Source: CAVOXO01 sp963700425
GTDB taxonomy: Bacteria > Actinomycetota > Acidimicrobiia > Acidimicrobiales > Microtrichaceae
Length of the DNA stretch: 64,000 nt
Direction: 5' to 3'
NCBI GenBank assembly: GCA_963700425.1
Contig: CAVOXO010000003.1
Span: 310,001 to 374,000 of the forward strand
The position numbers were made by a program, and so were the translations under genes. Under the pieces are notes generated by a model that was not told the DNA's origin, did no database searches, and worked only from the letters and a program-made list of their open reading frames with translations. Positions 1 to 8,389 of the stretch are shown here, one piece after another (position 1 is the first letter of the stretch; each line of letters starts with the position of its first letter).

Positions 1-99
1 GGCGAAGGACGAATCGCCTGGCTGTACCGGTCGGTCGCTCCCGACGACCGCCCTGCCGCCGACGACGTGGTCGACGCCGCGCTCGCAGCGTCCGGTTGA
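1..99 (+). CDS. C-terminal fragment of an unidentified protein (cut by window edge)
   Basis: The first frame is open from base 1 to a TGA at 97-99 and encodes 32 residues ending in APDDRPAADDVVDAALAASG. The stretch GRIAWLYRS followed by a charged helix resembles the end of thioredoxin-fold peroxiredoxins (AhpC/TSA type), in which a strand reading 'G-I-W-Y' precedes the last helix, but this is a weak resemblance. It sits 4 nt upstream of the flavin-reductase start on the same strand, so the two genes are probably co-transcribed. Confidence 0.5.
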   Translation, partial: GEGRIAWLYRSVAPDDRPAADDVVDAALAASG

Positions 100-103
100 T
101 GCA

Positions 104-688
104 ATGATCGATCGCGAGATCAAACGGAGCCTCGGCCAGATGATGAAGGGCGTCCAGGTGGTGGGCGCATCACACGGCGGGGTCACCCGCGCCTACTGCT
201 CCCACTGGGTGTGTCAGGTCAGCTTCGACGAGCCGATTCTCATGGCGTCGGTGTCCCCCCGCCACGACACCCATCCGTTGATCCGCGACAGCGGCGTCTT
301 CTCGGTCTCGGTCCTCGCGGGCGATCAGGTCGCCGAAGGCCAGTACTTCTCCTATCCGGGTCGGAAGTACCGTTACCTCGCCCCGGAGTACCTCACCGAC
401 TTCGACGGGTTGCCGATGGTCACCGACTGCATCGCGGCACTGCGTTGTGAGGTGTTCGAGACCAAGACGGCGTGGGACGACGGAACCGGCATCGATCACG
501 ACCTGTTCTTCGCGCGCGGTGACCGCCACCCGCGAAGGGCGTCTGGGCGAGCCGCCGCTGCTGTACTCATCGCGCCACGGATGGCGGGTCACGGGCGACA
601 AGGCCCGAGATCCGGGGACGTCGATCCGCGACGCGTCAACGCTCGGCTGGCCGCGTTGGACTCGCTCGACAGGGACTCCGACGTCTGA
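104..688 (+). CDS. flavin reductase-like FMN-binding protein (frame disturbed twice)
   Basis: This is a split-barrel flavin reductase-like protein of about 194 residues; such proteins bind FMN and reduce it with NAD(P)H or act as small oxidoreductases. The N-terminal 138 residues read well: an early GVQVVGASHGGVTRAYCSHW strand-turn motif, then VSFDEPILMASVSP and the segment LIRDSGVFSVSVLAGDQ, all typical of the family. After DLFFAR near base 519 the coding pattern (VTATREGRLGEPPLLYSSRHGW) continues one frame over, and near base 635 it returns to the first frame to end in VNARLAALDSLDRDSDV. The two shifts compensate, so the nominal open frame looks intact but residues about 139-177 are garbled. 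I infer two sequencing indels. ATG at 104 is the only sensible start. Confidence 0.75.
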   Translation: MIDREIKRSLGQMMKGVQVVGASHGGVTRAYCSHWVCQVSFDEPILMASVSPRHDTHPLIRDSGVFSVSVLAGDQVAEGQYFSYPGRKYRYLAPEYLTDFDGLPMVTDCIAALRCEVFETKTAWDDGTGIDHDLFFARGDRHPRRASGRAAAAVLIAPRMAGHGRQGPRSGDVDPRRVNARLAALDSLDRDSDV

Positions 689-704
689 TCACAGACGCCA
701 CGCG

Positions 705-1541
705 ATGTTCTCGAACCGAATGAGGGCCACGGCGCGACAGGATGTACATGGCAGTTCCCGACATCGGCGCGCCGCGTTCGGGCGATTCGTCGGAGAGGTC
801 CGCGTCCCTCCGGCGCCCCTCACCTTCGGTCGCCTGTTCGGGGAAGTGGCCCTGGAGATGCGGGTGCTCGTCCTGGCCGGTGTTCCCTTCGGGGTCGTCG
901 TCGCGGGTCTGGGGAGCCGTCTCGCGATGTTGGTCCTGCGCCTGACCTCTCCGGACAGCGTTCGGGGCGTGCTCAGCGATGACGGGTTCGAGATCGGCCG
1001 GGTGACGCTCTCGGGCACCTACAACCTGCTGGGCCTGGGCGCCACGGTGGGTGTGCTGGGTGCCGGTCTCTACCGCATGGTCGCCCCGTGGCTGCTGGGG
1101 CCGCAGTGGTTCCGACATGTGACGGTCGGACTCGGGTGCGGCGCGGTCGTCGGCTCGATGCTTCTCCATTCCGATGGCATCGACTTCCACGTCCTGACCC
1201 CGACGTGGCTGGCGATGGGTTTGTTCATCGCTCTTCCGTTCGTTTTCGGGGCCTGCATCGGTCCCGTGGTGGAGCGGGTCGGTCGACCCGGTTCGTGGAC
1301 GGCGGAGGGTCGACATGGCTGGGTCGTGGCCGCGGCTCTTCTGATCGCCTTTCCCACCACGCTGTTCGCGTTCGTGTTCGTGGTTCCGCTGGTCGTCGTT
1401 GTCGTCGCAGTTCGAGACGTCGAACCGGTCCGTCGACTACGGGCCGCACCGGCCTACGGACTGGTGGTCCGGGGCTTGTGGCTGGGAACGGCGATTCTCG
1501 GCCTGATCGCCCTCGTCGAGGACGTCACTGCCATCACCTGA
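705..1541 (+). CDS. integral membrane protein of unknown function
   Basis: I do not recognise a named family. The protein (about 278 residues from ATG 705) has a polar N-terminal 50 residues and then about six hydrophobic segments, including VLVLAGVPFGVVVAGLGSRL, a glycine-rich LLGLGATVGVLGAGLY, LAMGLFIALPFVFGACIG, an Ala/Leu/Phe-rich helix and a last helix GTAILGLIALV. The start is uncertain: ATG 705, ATG 720 and ATG 858 are all in frame, the last just before the first membrane helix. It follows the flavin reductase by 16 nt. No catalytic motif is visible. Confidence 0.6.
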   Translation: MFSNRMRATARQDVHGSSRHRRAAFGRFVGEVRVPPAPLTFGRLFGEVALEMRVLVLAGVPFGVVVAGLGSRLAMLVLRLTSPDSVRGVLSDDGFEIGRVTLSGTYNLLGLGATVGVLGAGLYRMVAPWLLGPQWFRHVTVGLGCGAVVGSMLLHSDGIDFHVLTPTWLAMGLFIALPFVFGACIGPVVERVGRPGSWTAEGRHGWVVAAALLIAFPTTLFAFVFVVPLVVVVVAVRDVEPVRRLRAAPAYGLVVRGLWLGTAILGLIALVEDVTAIT

Positions 1542-1557
1542 ACCGGTGGCGACCCCG

Positions 1558-2334
1558 TCACCCGGCGCTGATCTCCGCAGGGGCGGTCCGCATCGCGAGG
1601 CCGAACCCGCATCGGCGCAGGAAGGCGAATCGGCCGTCGGGCACCGCAGTCGCCTCGGAGGCGATCCGGGTCCGGAGATCGGCGTGCCAGTCGTGCCAGT
1701 CGTATCGGTCCAGCGCCGCGGCGGTGATCGTCGGGGGCAGATCCCACAGTCGAAGGCCGGTGATATCGACCATGGCGCCGGCCTGGAGGAAGAACCCCAG
1801 CGCCCCATCGCGTTCCACCGTGATCCCGGGCTGGACGTGAACCGAGATGGCGTCACGGACGGTGTCGACGTGGTTGGTGTCTGCACCTGGTGAGAAACAC
1901 GACGCCGCGGCCTTGCCACTCCGGAGCGTGAAGCACTCTCCCGTGACGGCCTCGACGAGGCCGGCATCATGGAGGACCGCGGCGACGAAGAACATCTCGG
2001 GGTCGAGGTCGATCCGGTCGACTGTTGCCAACGCGGTGCCGTAGATCCAACTCCGATACGAGTGGTTGCGGAGCGCAACGGGTTGGGCGTCTGCCAGGTC
2101 GAGGGCCGCCCGGGTGAGTGCGGAGTCCGGAGGAGCGAGCGCCGTGGCGTCGAGAAGGCTCCCGCGAGGGGGTCGTCGACCCGTGGCCAGGCGGATCCGT
2201 CCGGCCAGGTTCTCCACCTGCGTCCTCGCGACGAACCCCAGGAGGGCTCGGCGTTCCGCGCCGGTGAGGGACCCTCGGGTGCGCTCGAGCCAACCCAGGC
2301 CACCGCAGCGGTTCGGATCCGGTCGGTGTCCCAA
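1558..2334 (-). CDS. HD-domain metal-dependent phosphohydrolase-like protein
   Basis: A 258-residue protein of the HD superfamily, closest in pattern to the cyanamide hydratase/HDc group. A conserved His in LRNHSYRSW (His91), the HD doublet in AAVLHDAG (His122-Asp123) and a later His in AISVHVQPG (His166) give the usual metal ligands; GAMVDITGLRLWDLP downstream also fits the family. The substrate cannot be read from sequence. The start I use is TTG at 2334 because a GGGAGG Shine-Dalgarno-like stretch lies about 5 nt upstream on the minus strand and no ATG or GTG is better placed. It is divergent from the ABC transporter gene with only 59 nt between them. Confidence 0.75.
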   Translation of the reverse strand: MGHRPDPNRCGGLGWLERTRGSLTGAERRALLGFVARTQVENLAGRIRLATGRRPPRGSLLDATALAPPDSALTRAALDLADAQPVALRNHSYRSWIYGTALATVDRIDLDPEMFFVAAVLHDAGLVEAVTGECFTLRSGKAAASCFSPGADTNHVDTVRDAISVHVQPGITVERDGALGFFLQAGAMVDITGLRLWDLPPTITAAALDRYDWHDWHADLRTRIASEATAVPDGRFAFLRRCGFGLAMRTAPAEISAG

Positions 2335-2379
2335 CGTGGCCTCCCGTCCTCCGATGGACGATCGTCGAAGGGTGGATCG

Positions 2380-2385
2380 TAGGCT
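2380..2385 (+). promoter_or_regulatory. -10 element (TAGGCT), leaderless promoter for the ABC ATPase
   Basis: TAGGCT fits the actinobacterial TANNNT -10 consensus and ends 8 nt before the GTG start at 2394, which predicts that the transcript begins at or next to the start codon. No clear -35 is visible. Confidence 0.45.
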
Positions 2386-2393
2386 CCCTGGTC

Positions 2394-3035
2394 GTGCCCG
2401 GACCGTCGTTCCAGATCGACCACGTCACCCTCGAGGTCGACGGACGGATCATTCTCGACGACGTGAACGTGGACATCGAGGCGGGGGTGATCACCGCCGT
2501 CGTCGGGCCATCGGGCTCGGGGAAGTCGACACTCCTGAGGCTGCTCAATCGCCTCATGGTGCCCACATCCGGCCAGATCCGTATGGACGGTGTTCCGCTC
2601 GAACGGCTCGACGTGCTCGAGTTGCGGCGCCGCGTCGGGATGGTCTTCCAGCGCCCCACCGTGTTCGAGGGGACCGTCGCCGGGAACCTGGCCGCGGCCG
2701 ACCCCCAGATCGGATCGGGCGGCGTCGCTCGTCTGTTGGAGTCGGTCAACCTGCCCCCCGACTGGGGTGAGAAGGCGACGGCGGATCTGTCGGGAGGTGA
2801 GGCCCAGCGGGTGTGCCTGGCCCGGACCCTCGCCACGGGACCCGACGCCGTCCTCATGGACGAGGCGACCTCGGCGCTCGATGTCGACAACCGGATCGCC
2901 CTGGAGCGCCTCACCCGCCGGCTGGTGAAGGAACTCGGTCTCACCGCGGTGTGGGTCACCCACGACCTCGAACAGGTGGAACGGATCGCCGACAGGGTCG
3001 TCCACATCGACGACGGACGGGTGGTGCCCTCGTGA
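2394..3035 (+). CDS. ABC transporter ATP-binding protein (FetA/YbbL-like)
   Basis: A 213-residue ATPase of an ABC transporter. It shows Walker A GPSGSGKST (residues 38-46), Q-loop Gln in MVFQRP (about 85), the signature LSGGEAQRV (132-140), Walker B VLMDEATSALD (153-163) and an H-loop VTHDLEQ. It overlaps the permease gene by 4 nt (GTGA), so both are translationally coupled. Because the partner is a FetB/UPF0014-type permease, the pair is probably a FetAB-like exporter, a family linked to iron export and peroxide resistance in Escherichia coli; substrate here is inferred only from that resemblance. Start GTG 2394 is supported by the -10 element just upstream. Confidence 0.9.
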   Translation: MPGPSFQIDHVTLEVDGRIILDDVNVDIEAGVITAVVGPSGSGKSTLLRLLNRLMVPTSGQIRMDGVPLERLDVLELRRRVGMVFQRPTVFEGTVAGNLAAADPQIGSGGVARLLESVNLPPDWGEKATADLSGGEAQRVCLARTLATGPDAVLMDEATSALDVDNRIALERLTRRLVKELGLTAVWVTHDLEQVERIADRVVHIDDGRVVPS

Positions 3036-3789
3036 ACCAGATCGGTTGGTGGGGGTTGGCCGCCAGTTCCGTGCTGGTGGTCGTTGCAGCCGCCCTCTCG
3101 CTGTACCAGCACCTGGGACTCGCTCGGGACATCCTCTGGGCGGCCGCGAGAGCCCTCGTGCAGTTGCTGGTGGTGGGCTCGGCGCTCGGCCTGATCATCG
3201 CCGACGATGCTCCGATGGCGTGGTCGTGGCTGTGGGTGGTGGGCATGGTCGTGTTCGCCGCCTGGACCGCGAATCGGCGCGCCCCGAGGTTCCCGGAGTG
3301 TGGCTGCTGGCCGGTCTGGCGTTCGCTCTCGCAGCGGTGGTCTCGCTGGGCGTGCTCTTCGGGCTCGGTGTGTTCGACGTCAATCCCCGCACCGTCGTGC
3401 CACTTGCCGGCATGGTGATCGGGAACTCACTCGCCGCCACCGTTCTGGTGGGCCGTCGCATCATCGCCGAGTTGACCGAGAAGCGCGACGAGGTCGAGGC
3501 GCGCCTCGCTCTGGGGCAGACCTCGCGGATGGCGGCCCGCCCGTACCTGCGTGCGGCGGTCCGCACCGCGCTCATTCCACAGATCGAGACCACCAAGGCC
3601 ACCGGCATCGTGTTCCTACCGGGGGCCATGGTCGGCCTCGTCCTCGCTGGCGCCGAACCCGCCGACGCCGTCAAGGTCCAGGTCGCGGTGATGTACCTGG
3701 TGCTCGGATCGGTCGCGACGACCACGGCCGTGGTCGCCCTGGGCTTGTCGCGACGGCTGTTCACCCGGGATCACCGGCTGGTCCGGTAG
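3032..3789 (+). CDS. FetB-like ABC transporter permease (UPF0014), one frame change
   Basis: Membrane partner of the preceding ATPase, about 252 residues. GTG at 3032 overlaps the ATPase stop. The first part (VLVVVAAALSLYQHLGLARD, VQLLVVGSALGLI) is a FetB-type N-terminus with two or three membrane helices. Near base 3285-3290, in a run of C residues, one base seems to be missing and the protein continues in another frame with VPGVWLLAGLAFALAAVVS, then GMVIGNSLAATVLVGRR and the diagnostic IPQIETTKATGIVFLPGAMV followed by VMYLVLGSVATTTAVVALGL. The TTKATGIVFLPGAM loop is characteristic of UPF0014. Most likely a single intact gene with a sequencing deletion. Confidence 0.8.
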
Positions 3790-3792
3790 CGT
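3787..3792 (+). promoter_or_regulatory. -10 element (TAGCGT), leaderless promoter
   Basis: TAGCGT lies 7 nt before the ATG at 3800, overlapping the last codons of the permease gene. The spacing predicts a leaderless mRNA for the first lipoprotein. Confidence 0.45.
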
Positions 3793-3799
3793 CGGCCAC

Positions 3800-4498
3800 A
3801 TGTGGGGACGGGCCCTCGCTGTGACCACCGTCGTGGCGTTCTCGGCGTGTGCGTCGGAGAGCACCGATGCAACCGACGGTACGACGCGACCACCGGAGTC
3901 CCTGGCCGAGGAGGCCTGCGTCCAGCTGAATTCCGTGCGACCCACCCAGGACCTGGTGGAGGCGGTGCCGCCGGACCTTGCTGCGGCGGCGCAGGTCGTC
4001 GTCGACCTGTCCGATCTCCTGGGCCGGGAGGACTCGGATCGAGCGGTGGCTCCGCCGGGTCTGTTGGAGAACATGACCTCCCCCGGTACCGCCGATGAGT
4101 TCGACACCCTGGCTGCCGCGACGAGGGCGAATTGCGACGAGACCGGTCCCGAATGGGCCCTCGGCATGCTGGCCAGGGCCTCGGAGGCCGCGGCCGCACC
4201 CGGCGACCGTGCCTACTGCCGGCGGCTGACCGAGCTCATCGACGTGGAGTCCACCGATGCCGACATCGGGGGTCTCGCCGGCCTGGGGGAGCTCGCTCCC
4301 GACGCGCACTCCGACGCTCTCGCCGCCTTTGGAGCGCTGTCCCGAGGTGAAGAACCGACGACCGACGACGAGGCGGCCGATCTCGCCGGCTCCTTCGCCG
4401 GACTGGGTGCGTACGCCGAGGCACGCTGCGCCCTCCCGGGCGCATTTGCCACGATGTTCGCACTCGGAGCGCTGGGAGGACGGGTCGAGCCGGGCTAG
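3800..4498 (+). CDS. predicted lipoprotein, four-cysteine family (short paralogue)
   Basis: A 232-residue exported protein of no family I recognise. The N-terminus has a hydrophobic stretch ending in a lipobox-like FSAC (Cys about 17), so it is probably a lipoprotein. The mature part is alpha-helical and Ala/Asp/Glu rich and holds four cysteines, in EEACVQL, RANCDET, RAYCRRL and EARCALPG. The same four cysteines and surrounding residues recur in the next gene, for example VEAVPPDLAAAAQVVVDLSD here against VEAVPAEFRAAAQVMVYLGD there, so the two are tandem paralogues. Two disulfides outside the membrane are plausible. Function unknown. Confidence 0.7.
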   Translation: MWGRALAVTTVVAFSACASESTDATDGTTRPPESLAEEACVQLNSVRPTQDLVEAVPPDLAAAAQVVVDLSDLLGREDSDRAVAPPGLLENMTSPGTADEFDTLAAATRANCDETGPEWALGMLARASEAAAAPGDRAYCRRLTELIDVESTDADIGGLAGLGELAPDAHSDALAAFGALSRGEEPTTDDEAADLAGSFAGLGAYAEARCALPGAFATMFALGALGGRVEPG

Positions 4499-4593
4499 GG
4501 GGATGCCCCGTTCCGGGCCGGGGGCGAGCGGAACCGGCCGCCCGTCTCGGGGTGGACGTGGCTGCGCCCCGTCGGCCCCGGGCCGTCGCCGCA

Positions 4594-4599
4594 TAGGCT
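4594..4599 (+). promoter_or_regulatory. -10 element (TAGGCT), leaderless promoter
   Basis: TAGGCT ends 7 nt before ATG 4607. The 108-nt gap between the two lipoprotein genes otherwise holds only GC-rich sequence, so the second gene appears to have its own promoter. Confidence 0.45.
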
Positions 4600-4606
4600 T
4601 GGACCC

Positions 4607-5929
4607 ATGCGTCTCACTGCTCTCGTCCTCACTGCGGCTCTCGTCGCCACCAGCTGTGGCGACCGCGGCGCCGTCCTCGTCGTGGAGGACGGGGGCCCCG
4701 GCGGTGGCGTGGATCCGGCCCTGTGCGAGATGATCGGAGCCGAAGCGGCGGCGCAGGACGTCGCGCAGGCGTTCGTCGAGGCTGTTCCGGCAGAGTTCCG
4801 TGCGGCCGCCCAGGTCATGGTCTATCTCGGCGATGCACTCGACGAGGCCTTCGGGGACGTCACCATCATCGACTCCGACGACGAGTCCGCCTCGACAGCC
4901 GACGCCGCTCTGCCGCCCGAGCTGGTCGCTTCGCTGACCGAACCGACGATTCCGGCGGAACTGGCCGATCTGGCCGATGCGTTGGAGGGCGAGTGCGGGC
5001 CCGGTCCGGGCGTCGATGCCTTCCGATCCTTCGCCGCCATGTCCGAAATGGCCCAACCCGCGGCCGACGACGACTACTGCCGGCAGCTGTCGTCGGTCGT
5101 CACCGCCGAGGTCGGCGGTTCGGAGGGCTTCGAGGACGTCGACACGATCGAGTCCATCGCACCTCCCGAACACTCTGCGGCACTGGAGAGCCTGAGCGCG
5201 ATGCTGGGCGACGAGGCACCCGTCGATGACGCATCGGTCGATGCGGTGGTGGAGACCCTGGGAGGACTCGGGCTCTACGCCGAATCACGGTGCGGAGCGG
5301 AGGGGGCCTTCGCCGCCATGTTGTTCTTCGGTGCGCTCGCCGGCCTCTCGCTCGACGGCCCCGATGGTTCCGGCGGGGCGGATCCGAGCGGAGACGCACT
5401 GGCCGAGGCCCCACCCGCCGATGCGTCCCGAGCGAATTCGTTGGTCCCCGCAGATTCGGGGGTGATCTTCGAGACGACCAGCGTCAACCTCGAGGAGGAG
5501 GACGGGTACAACGCGTCAATGGTGGTGCCCGGCGGCTGGGAGCTGTCGGACTTCGGATTCGGTGCCAGCTACGAAGCACCGTCGGATCGCTACGGGTTCT
5601 TCACCGAGATCGGGTACGACACCGGGTGCGACGGCGTCTGTCAGAGAACCGACTGGGACTCCAGGCTGAACGGCGAGGATGGTTACCTCACGAACTACCG
5701 CGACGGCCGCGACATCACGAGCGAGGTCCCGGTGGAGGGTTCTGAAGGTGTCGTGGTGATCTCGGACAGCTTCAGTGACGGCGTCGAGGGTCTGGTCGTC
5801 CGATGGGACGACGGAGCCGACCGCTATTTCTCCTGCCAGTTCACGCTCGATGTCGACGACGTCGCCCTGGCCGACGCGTTCGTCGCGGCATGCGAGGACA
5901 CCCGTCCCGGTTGGTTCCCCGTCGGCTGA
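4607..5929 (+). CDS. predicted lipoprotein, four-cysteine family fused to a C-terminal extracytoplasmic domain
   Basis: A 440-residue exported protein. The signal MRLTALVLTAALVATSC ends in a lipobox Cys. Residues about 30-245 match the preceding gene with four conserved cysteines (PALCEMIG, EGECGPG, DDYCRQL, ESRCGAEGAF), with more acidic insertions. After an Asp/Pro/Ala linker, residues about 285-440 form a second domain opening with FETTSVNLEEEDGYNASMVV and a PGGWELSDFGFG strand-turn, with two cysteine pairs (TGCDGVCQ; FSCQ and AACEDTRPGW). Its 'PGGW' start and length recall PsbP/LpqN-type lipoprotein domains, but I cannot confirm that. The gene is a longer tandem paralogue of its neighbour; function unknown. 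Confidence 0.7.
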   Translation: MRLTALVLTAALVATSCGDRGAVLVVEDGGPGGGVDPALCEMIGAEAAAQDVAQAFVEAVPAEFRAAAQVMVYLGDALDEAFGDVTIIDSDDESASTADAALPPELVASLTEPTIPAELADLADALEGECGPGPGVDAFRSFAAMSEMAQPAADDDYCRQLSSVVTAEVGGSEGFEDVDTIESIAPPEHSAALESLSAMLGDEAPVDDASVDAVVETLGGLGLYAESRCGAEGAFAAMLFFGALAGLSLDGPDGSGGADPSGDALAEAPPADASRANSLVPADSGVIFETTSVNLEEEDGYNASMVVPGGWELSDFGFGASYEAPSDRYGFFTEIGYDTGCDGVCQRTDWDSRLNGEDGYLTNYRDGRDITSEVPVEGSEGVVVISDSFSDGVEGLVVRWDDGADRYFSCQFTLDVDDVALADAFVAACEDTRPGWFPVG

Positions 5930-5969
5930 GTGGAATGCCTCGTCCGTGGTCGGCCGATCGCCCTTCGGA

Positions 5970-6437
5970 TCACCCGGGCGACAAGCCGGCGGCGACCTCG
6001 GCGATCTCCTCCGGCGACACGTCGCGGACGTGCGTATGGAGCGACCATTGGTGCCCGAAGGGGTCGGCGATCACTGCAGCCCGATCGCCGTAGAACTGAT
6101 CCTCCGGCTTTCGTAGCAGGGTCGCTCCGGCTGTGATCGCCCTGGCCACGACCGTATCGACGTCGTCGACGTACTGGTGCAACAGCACCGTGGTACCACC
6201 CAGACGGGCGGGGTTGGCGGCATCGCCCGCCATGTCGTCGGGAGCGTCGGCGAGATACACCGTGGCTCCGTTGATGGTGAGATCGGCATGCCCGATGGCG
6301 CCGTCCGTCATCTCCAGCCGGTAGTTCTCCGCGGCACCGAACGCAGCCACGTAGAAGTCGATGGCCGCGGCGGCGCCGTCGATCATGAGGTACGGCACGA
6401 TGCGGCTGTCGAGACCGGCGGGAATCGGATCGACCAT
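5970..6437 (-). CDS. VOC-superfamily (glyoxalase/bleomycin-resistance-like) protein
   Basis: A 155-residue protein with the paired beta-alpha-beta-beta-beta modules of the vicinal oxygen chelate fold: IVPYLMIDGAAAAIDFYVAAFGA at the start, DGAIGHADLTINGATVYLAD, then VDDVDTVVARAITAGATLLR and DPFGHQWSLHTHVRDVSPEE. It is of the PhnB-like branch that ends in 'DPFGHxWxxxTH..V'. ATG 6437 is chosen over the upstream in-frame start at 6467 because a GGAGG Shine-Dalgarno sequence lies 6-7 nt before it. Substrate unknown. It converges with the lipoprotein gene, 40 nt away. Confidence 0.8.
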   Translation of the reverse strand: MVDPIPAGLDSRIVPYLMIDGAAAAIDFYVAAFGAAENYRLEMTDGAIGHADLTINGATVYLADAPDDMAGDAANPARLGGTTVLLHQYVDDVDTVVARAITAGATLLRKPEDQFYGDRAAVIADPFGHQWSLHTHVRDVSPEEIAEVAAGLSPG

Positions 6438-6635
6438 GGCGTCCTCCGTTCGTGTTCGGCGAGCCACCGTAGTTCCGGATCGGCCACTCGTCGACGGGCA
6501 CCGTCAACCGGACCGTCGCGCGCCGAGCAGGCGCATCGGGCGAGTCGGCGCGACCGGGAACGACCCGCGCGTGAAGCGCTGGCCGCGCCTAGATTCGCGT
6601 CACAGGAGTCGGTGGGCGAGCACGTCGGGACCACG

Positions 6636-7112
6636 ATGAGGAGGGATATGTCACCTCGCAGGATGGCAGCGGTGGGCGCCGTGCTGATCATGGTGTCGAC
6701 GGCGTGCGTTCCCGAGCCCTACGAAACGGCGCTGATCGATATCGTCAACGTCCATCGATTCGCCGAAGGAGCCGGTGTCCTGACGTGGTGTCCCGCGTTG
6801 TCGCAGGCGGCGAGGGCCCATGCCGAGGACATGGCGGCCCACGACTGGTGGAGCGATACGGGAACCGACGGTTCCGATGTCGATACTCGGGCCGAGCGGG
6901 CCGGCTACACCGACTGGAACCAGGTGGCGGAGACGATCGTGTACGGCCATGACTCCGCCGACCAGATCGCGGAGCTGTGGATGGCGGCTCCCGCCAACAA
7001 GGCGGTTCTGGTCAGCCGGGGGTTCGTGGATGCCGGTGTCGGCCGAGCGGAGAGCGCAGACGGAACCCCGTACTGGGCGATGGTGCTGGGTCGCAGGAAC
7101 GCTCCGTGCTGA
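6636..7112 (+). CDS. CAP/SCP-domain secreted protein, probable lipoprotein
   Basis: A 158-residue exported protein with a CAP (cysteine-rich secretory, SCP-like) domain. The signal region MAAVGAVLIMVSTAC has a lipobox. The domain reads DIVNVHRFAEGAGVLTWCPA, QAARAHAEDMAAHDWWSD, VAETIVYG and WMAAPANKAVLVSRGFVDAG, the order of the bacterial CAP family. Such proteins act outside the membrane; bacterial substrates are generally unknown. Two in-frame ATGs compete: 6636 and 6648; an AGGAGGG lies only 2 nt before the second, too close for normal use, so I take the first. A TAGATT -10-like hexamer at 6590-6595 could drive it. Confidence 0.8.
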   Translation: MRRDMSPRRMAAVGAVLIMVSTACVPEPYETALIDIVNVHRFAEGAGVLTWCPALSQAARAHAEDMAAHDWWSDTGTDGSDVDTRAERAGYTDWNQVAETIVYGHDSADQIAELWMAAPANKAVLVSRGFVDAGVGRAESADGTPYWAMVLGRRNAPC

Positions 7113-7180
7113 CGGGTTGACGGTCCAGGGACCTCACCCGATTCTGCCGGTGTGACACCTCTCACCGTCCGTGCAGTCGG

Positions 7181-8389
7181 TCACGTGGCGCCGGCGAAGG
7201 CGTCGGAGATGGCCGTCACGAGTTCGGGACGCTCCCAGTAGGACGAATGGGTCCACAGACCCGACCCCACCGCGTAGGGGATCCCGCGGTCCTCCGGCAG
7301 GGATCCGTCCGACAACTCGAACACCCGCGATGCAGCGAACGCCACGACGTCGAGTGGCTCCCAGACGTTGATCCACGTCCCCACCGTGGAAGGAAGTCGC
7401 ACCCGGCTCGTCCCGTCGAACGCCGGCAGGCGGCTGCTACGAGCGCTGATCGCATGGAAGAAGGGTGCCTGGCTACCGAACGTCACGAGGGACGAGTAGT
7501 GGATCGGATCGGATGTCACCGCCGCGTCAAAAAGAATGACGCCGCCCAGACTGTGTCCGATCGCTCCGATGGCGTTCGTGGAAGTCCCGTAGCCTGGGGC
7601 TTCGGCCTCGATCACCTCGTCGAGACGGGCCCTGATGGCAGCCTGGCGTTGATCGAGATAGGCGATGATGTCGCCGAAGAAGCCGACGATTCCTGGCCCG
7701 AGCGATGTTCGTAGGGCGTAGTTCAACCGACCGCCCACTTCGCCCATCGCTGCTCCCAGTGCACGGTCGATCCCGCGCAGAACGCTCCTGGCCACACGTC
7801 CGACCCCATCGCTGATGGCACGGACATCGTCGGCGTCATCTCGCATCGTGTAGTCGGGGTCCCCGCCACCGAGCGGCGGTGTAGCGCTCTCCTCGAGCGC
7901 TGACCGCAGCGCATCACCTGCGGCCGAGAGGATCACGGGGTCCTCGATCGTCGGGAGGTACGTCAGGCTGGACCACGTCGATTCGATGGCCCTTGCGACG
8001 ACGTCATCGCCGCCTCCGGGAGAGTCTCGCGTGAGGTCGGTGGGAGGGGATCCTCCAACGGCGGCCCGCGTCAGGATGTCGATGGACCTGCTGTCGCGTA
8101 CCTGGGATCCTGAGCCAGGGAGAAGGGAGAGTGCCCCCGGTGAGTCGGGCATCTCCAGCGCGTCGGCTCTCACGTCGACGTCGGGCGAGTGGGGCAGCGT
8201 CGCGTCGACGTGTCGGGGGTCGGCGGCGAGATGTCCCCAGTAGACCGGGATCAGGCGGAGCTCTTTCCCGACCCTGGTCTGGAGTCTCTCGACCCGGGCG
8301 TCGAACGCGGCCTCACCGTCGACGGTCGCCGGGTCGCCGTCACCTCGGTTTCCGACACCGTGCACGACCAGAACCGGATGGGTGCTCAC
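7181..8389 (-). CDS. alpha/beta-hydrolase (lipase/esterase-like) coupled to the CHAT gene
   Basis: A 402-residue alpha/beta-hydrolase. VLVVHGVGNRGDG near residues 7-19 forms the oxyanion-hole 'HG' strand, AIGHSLGGVILF gives the nucleophile elbow with Ser280, Asp347 in VWEPLDVVAF is the likely acid and His381 in GSGLWTHSSYW the likely base, so the triad looks complete. A long insertion (about residues 60-260), partly Gly/Pro rich and partly helical, separates strand 1 from the elbow and may be a lid or an interaction region. GTG 8389 overlaps the CHAT stop by 4 nt, so the two are translationally coupled. It is the last gene of the four-gene minus-strand operon. Likely substrates are lipids or esters; that is inference. 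Confidence 0.8.
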   Translation of the reverse strand: MSTHPVLVVHGVGNRGDGDPATVDGEAAFDARVERLQTRVGKELRLIPVYWGHLAADPRHVDATLPHSPDVDVRADALEMPDSPGALSLLPGSGSQVRDSRSIDILTRAAVGGSPPTDLTRDSPGGGDDVVARAIESTWSSLTYLPTIEDPVILSAAGDALRSALEESATPPLGGGDPDYTMRDDADDVRAISDGVGRVARSVLRGIDRALGAAMGEVGGRLNYALRTSLGPGIVGFFGDIIAYLDQRQAAIRARLDEVIEAEAPGYGTSTNAIGAIGHSLGGVILFDAAVTSDPIHYSSLVTFGSQAPFFHAISARSSRLPAFDGTSRVRLPSTVGTWINVWEPLDVVAFAASRVFELSDGSLPEDRGIPYAVGSGLWTHSSYWERPELVTAISDAFAGAT

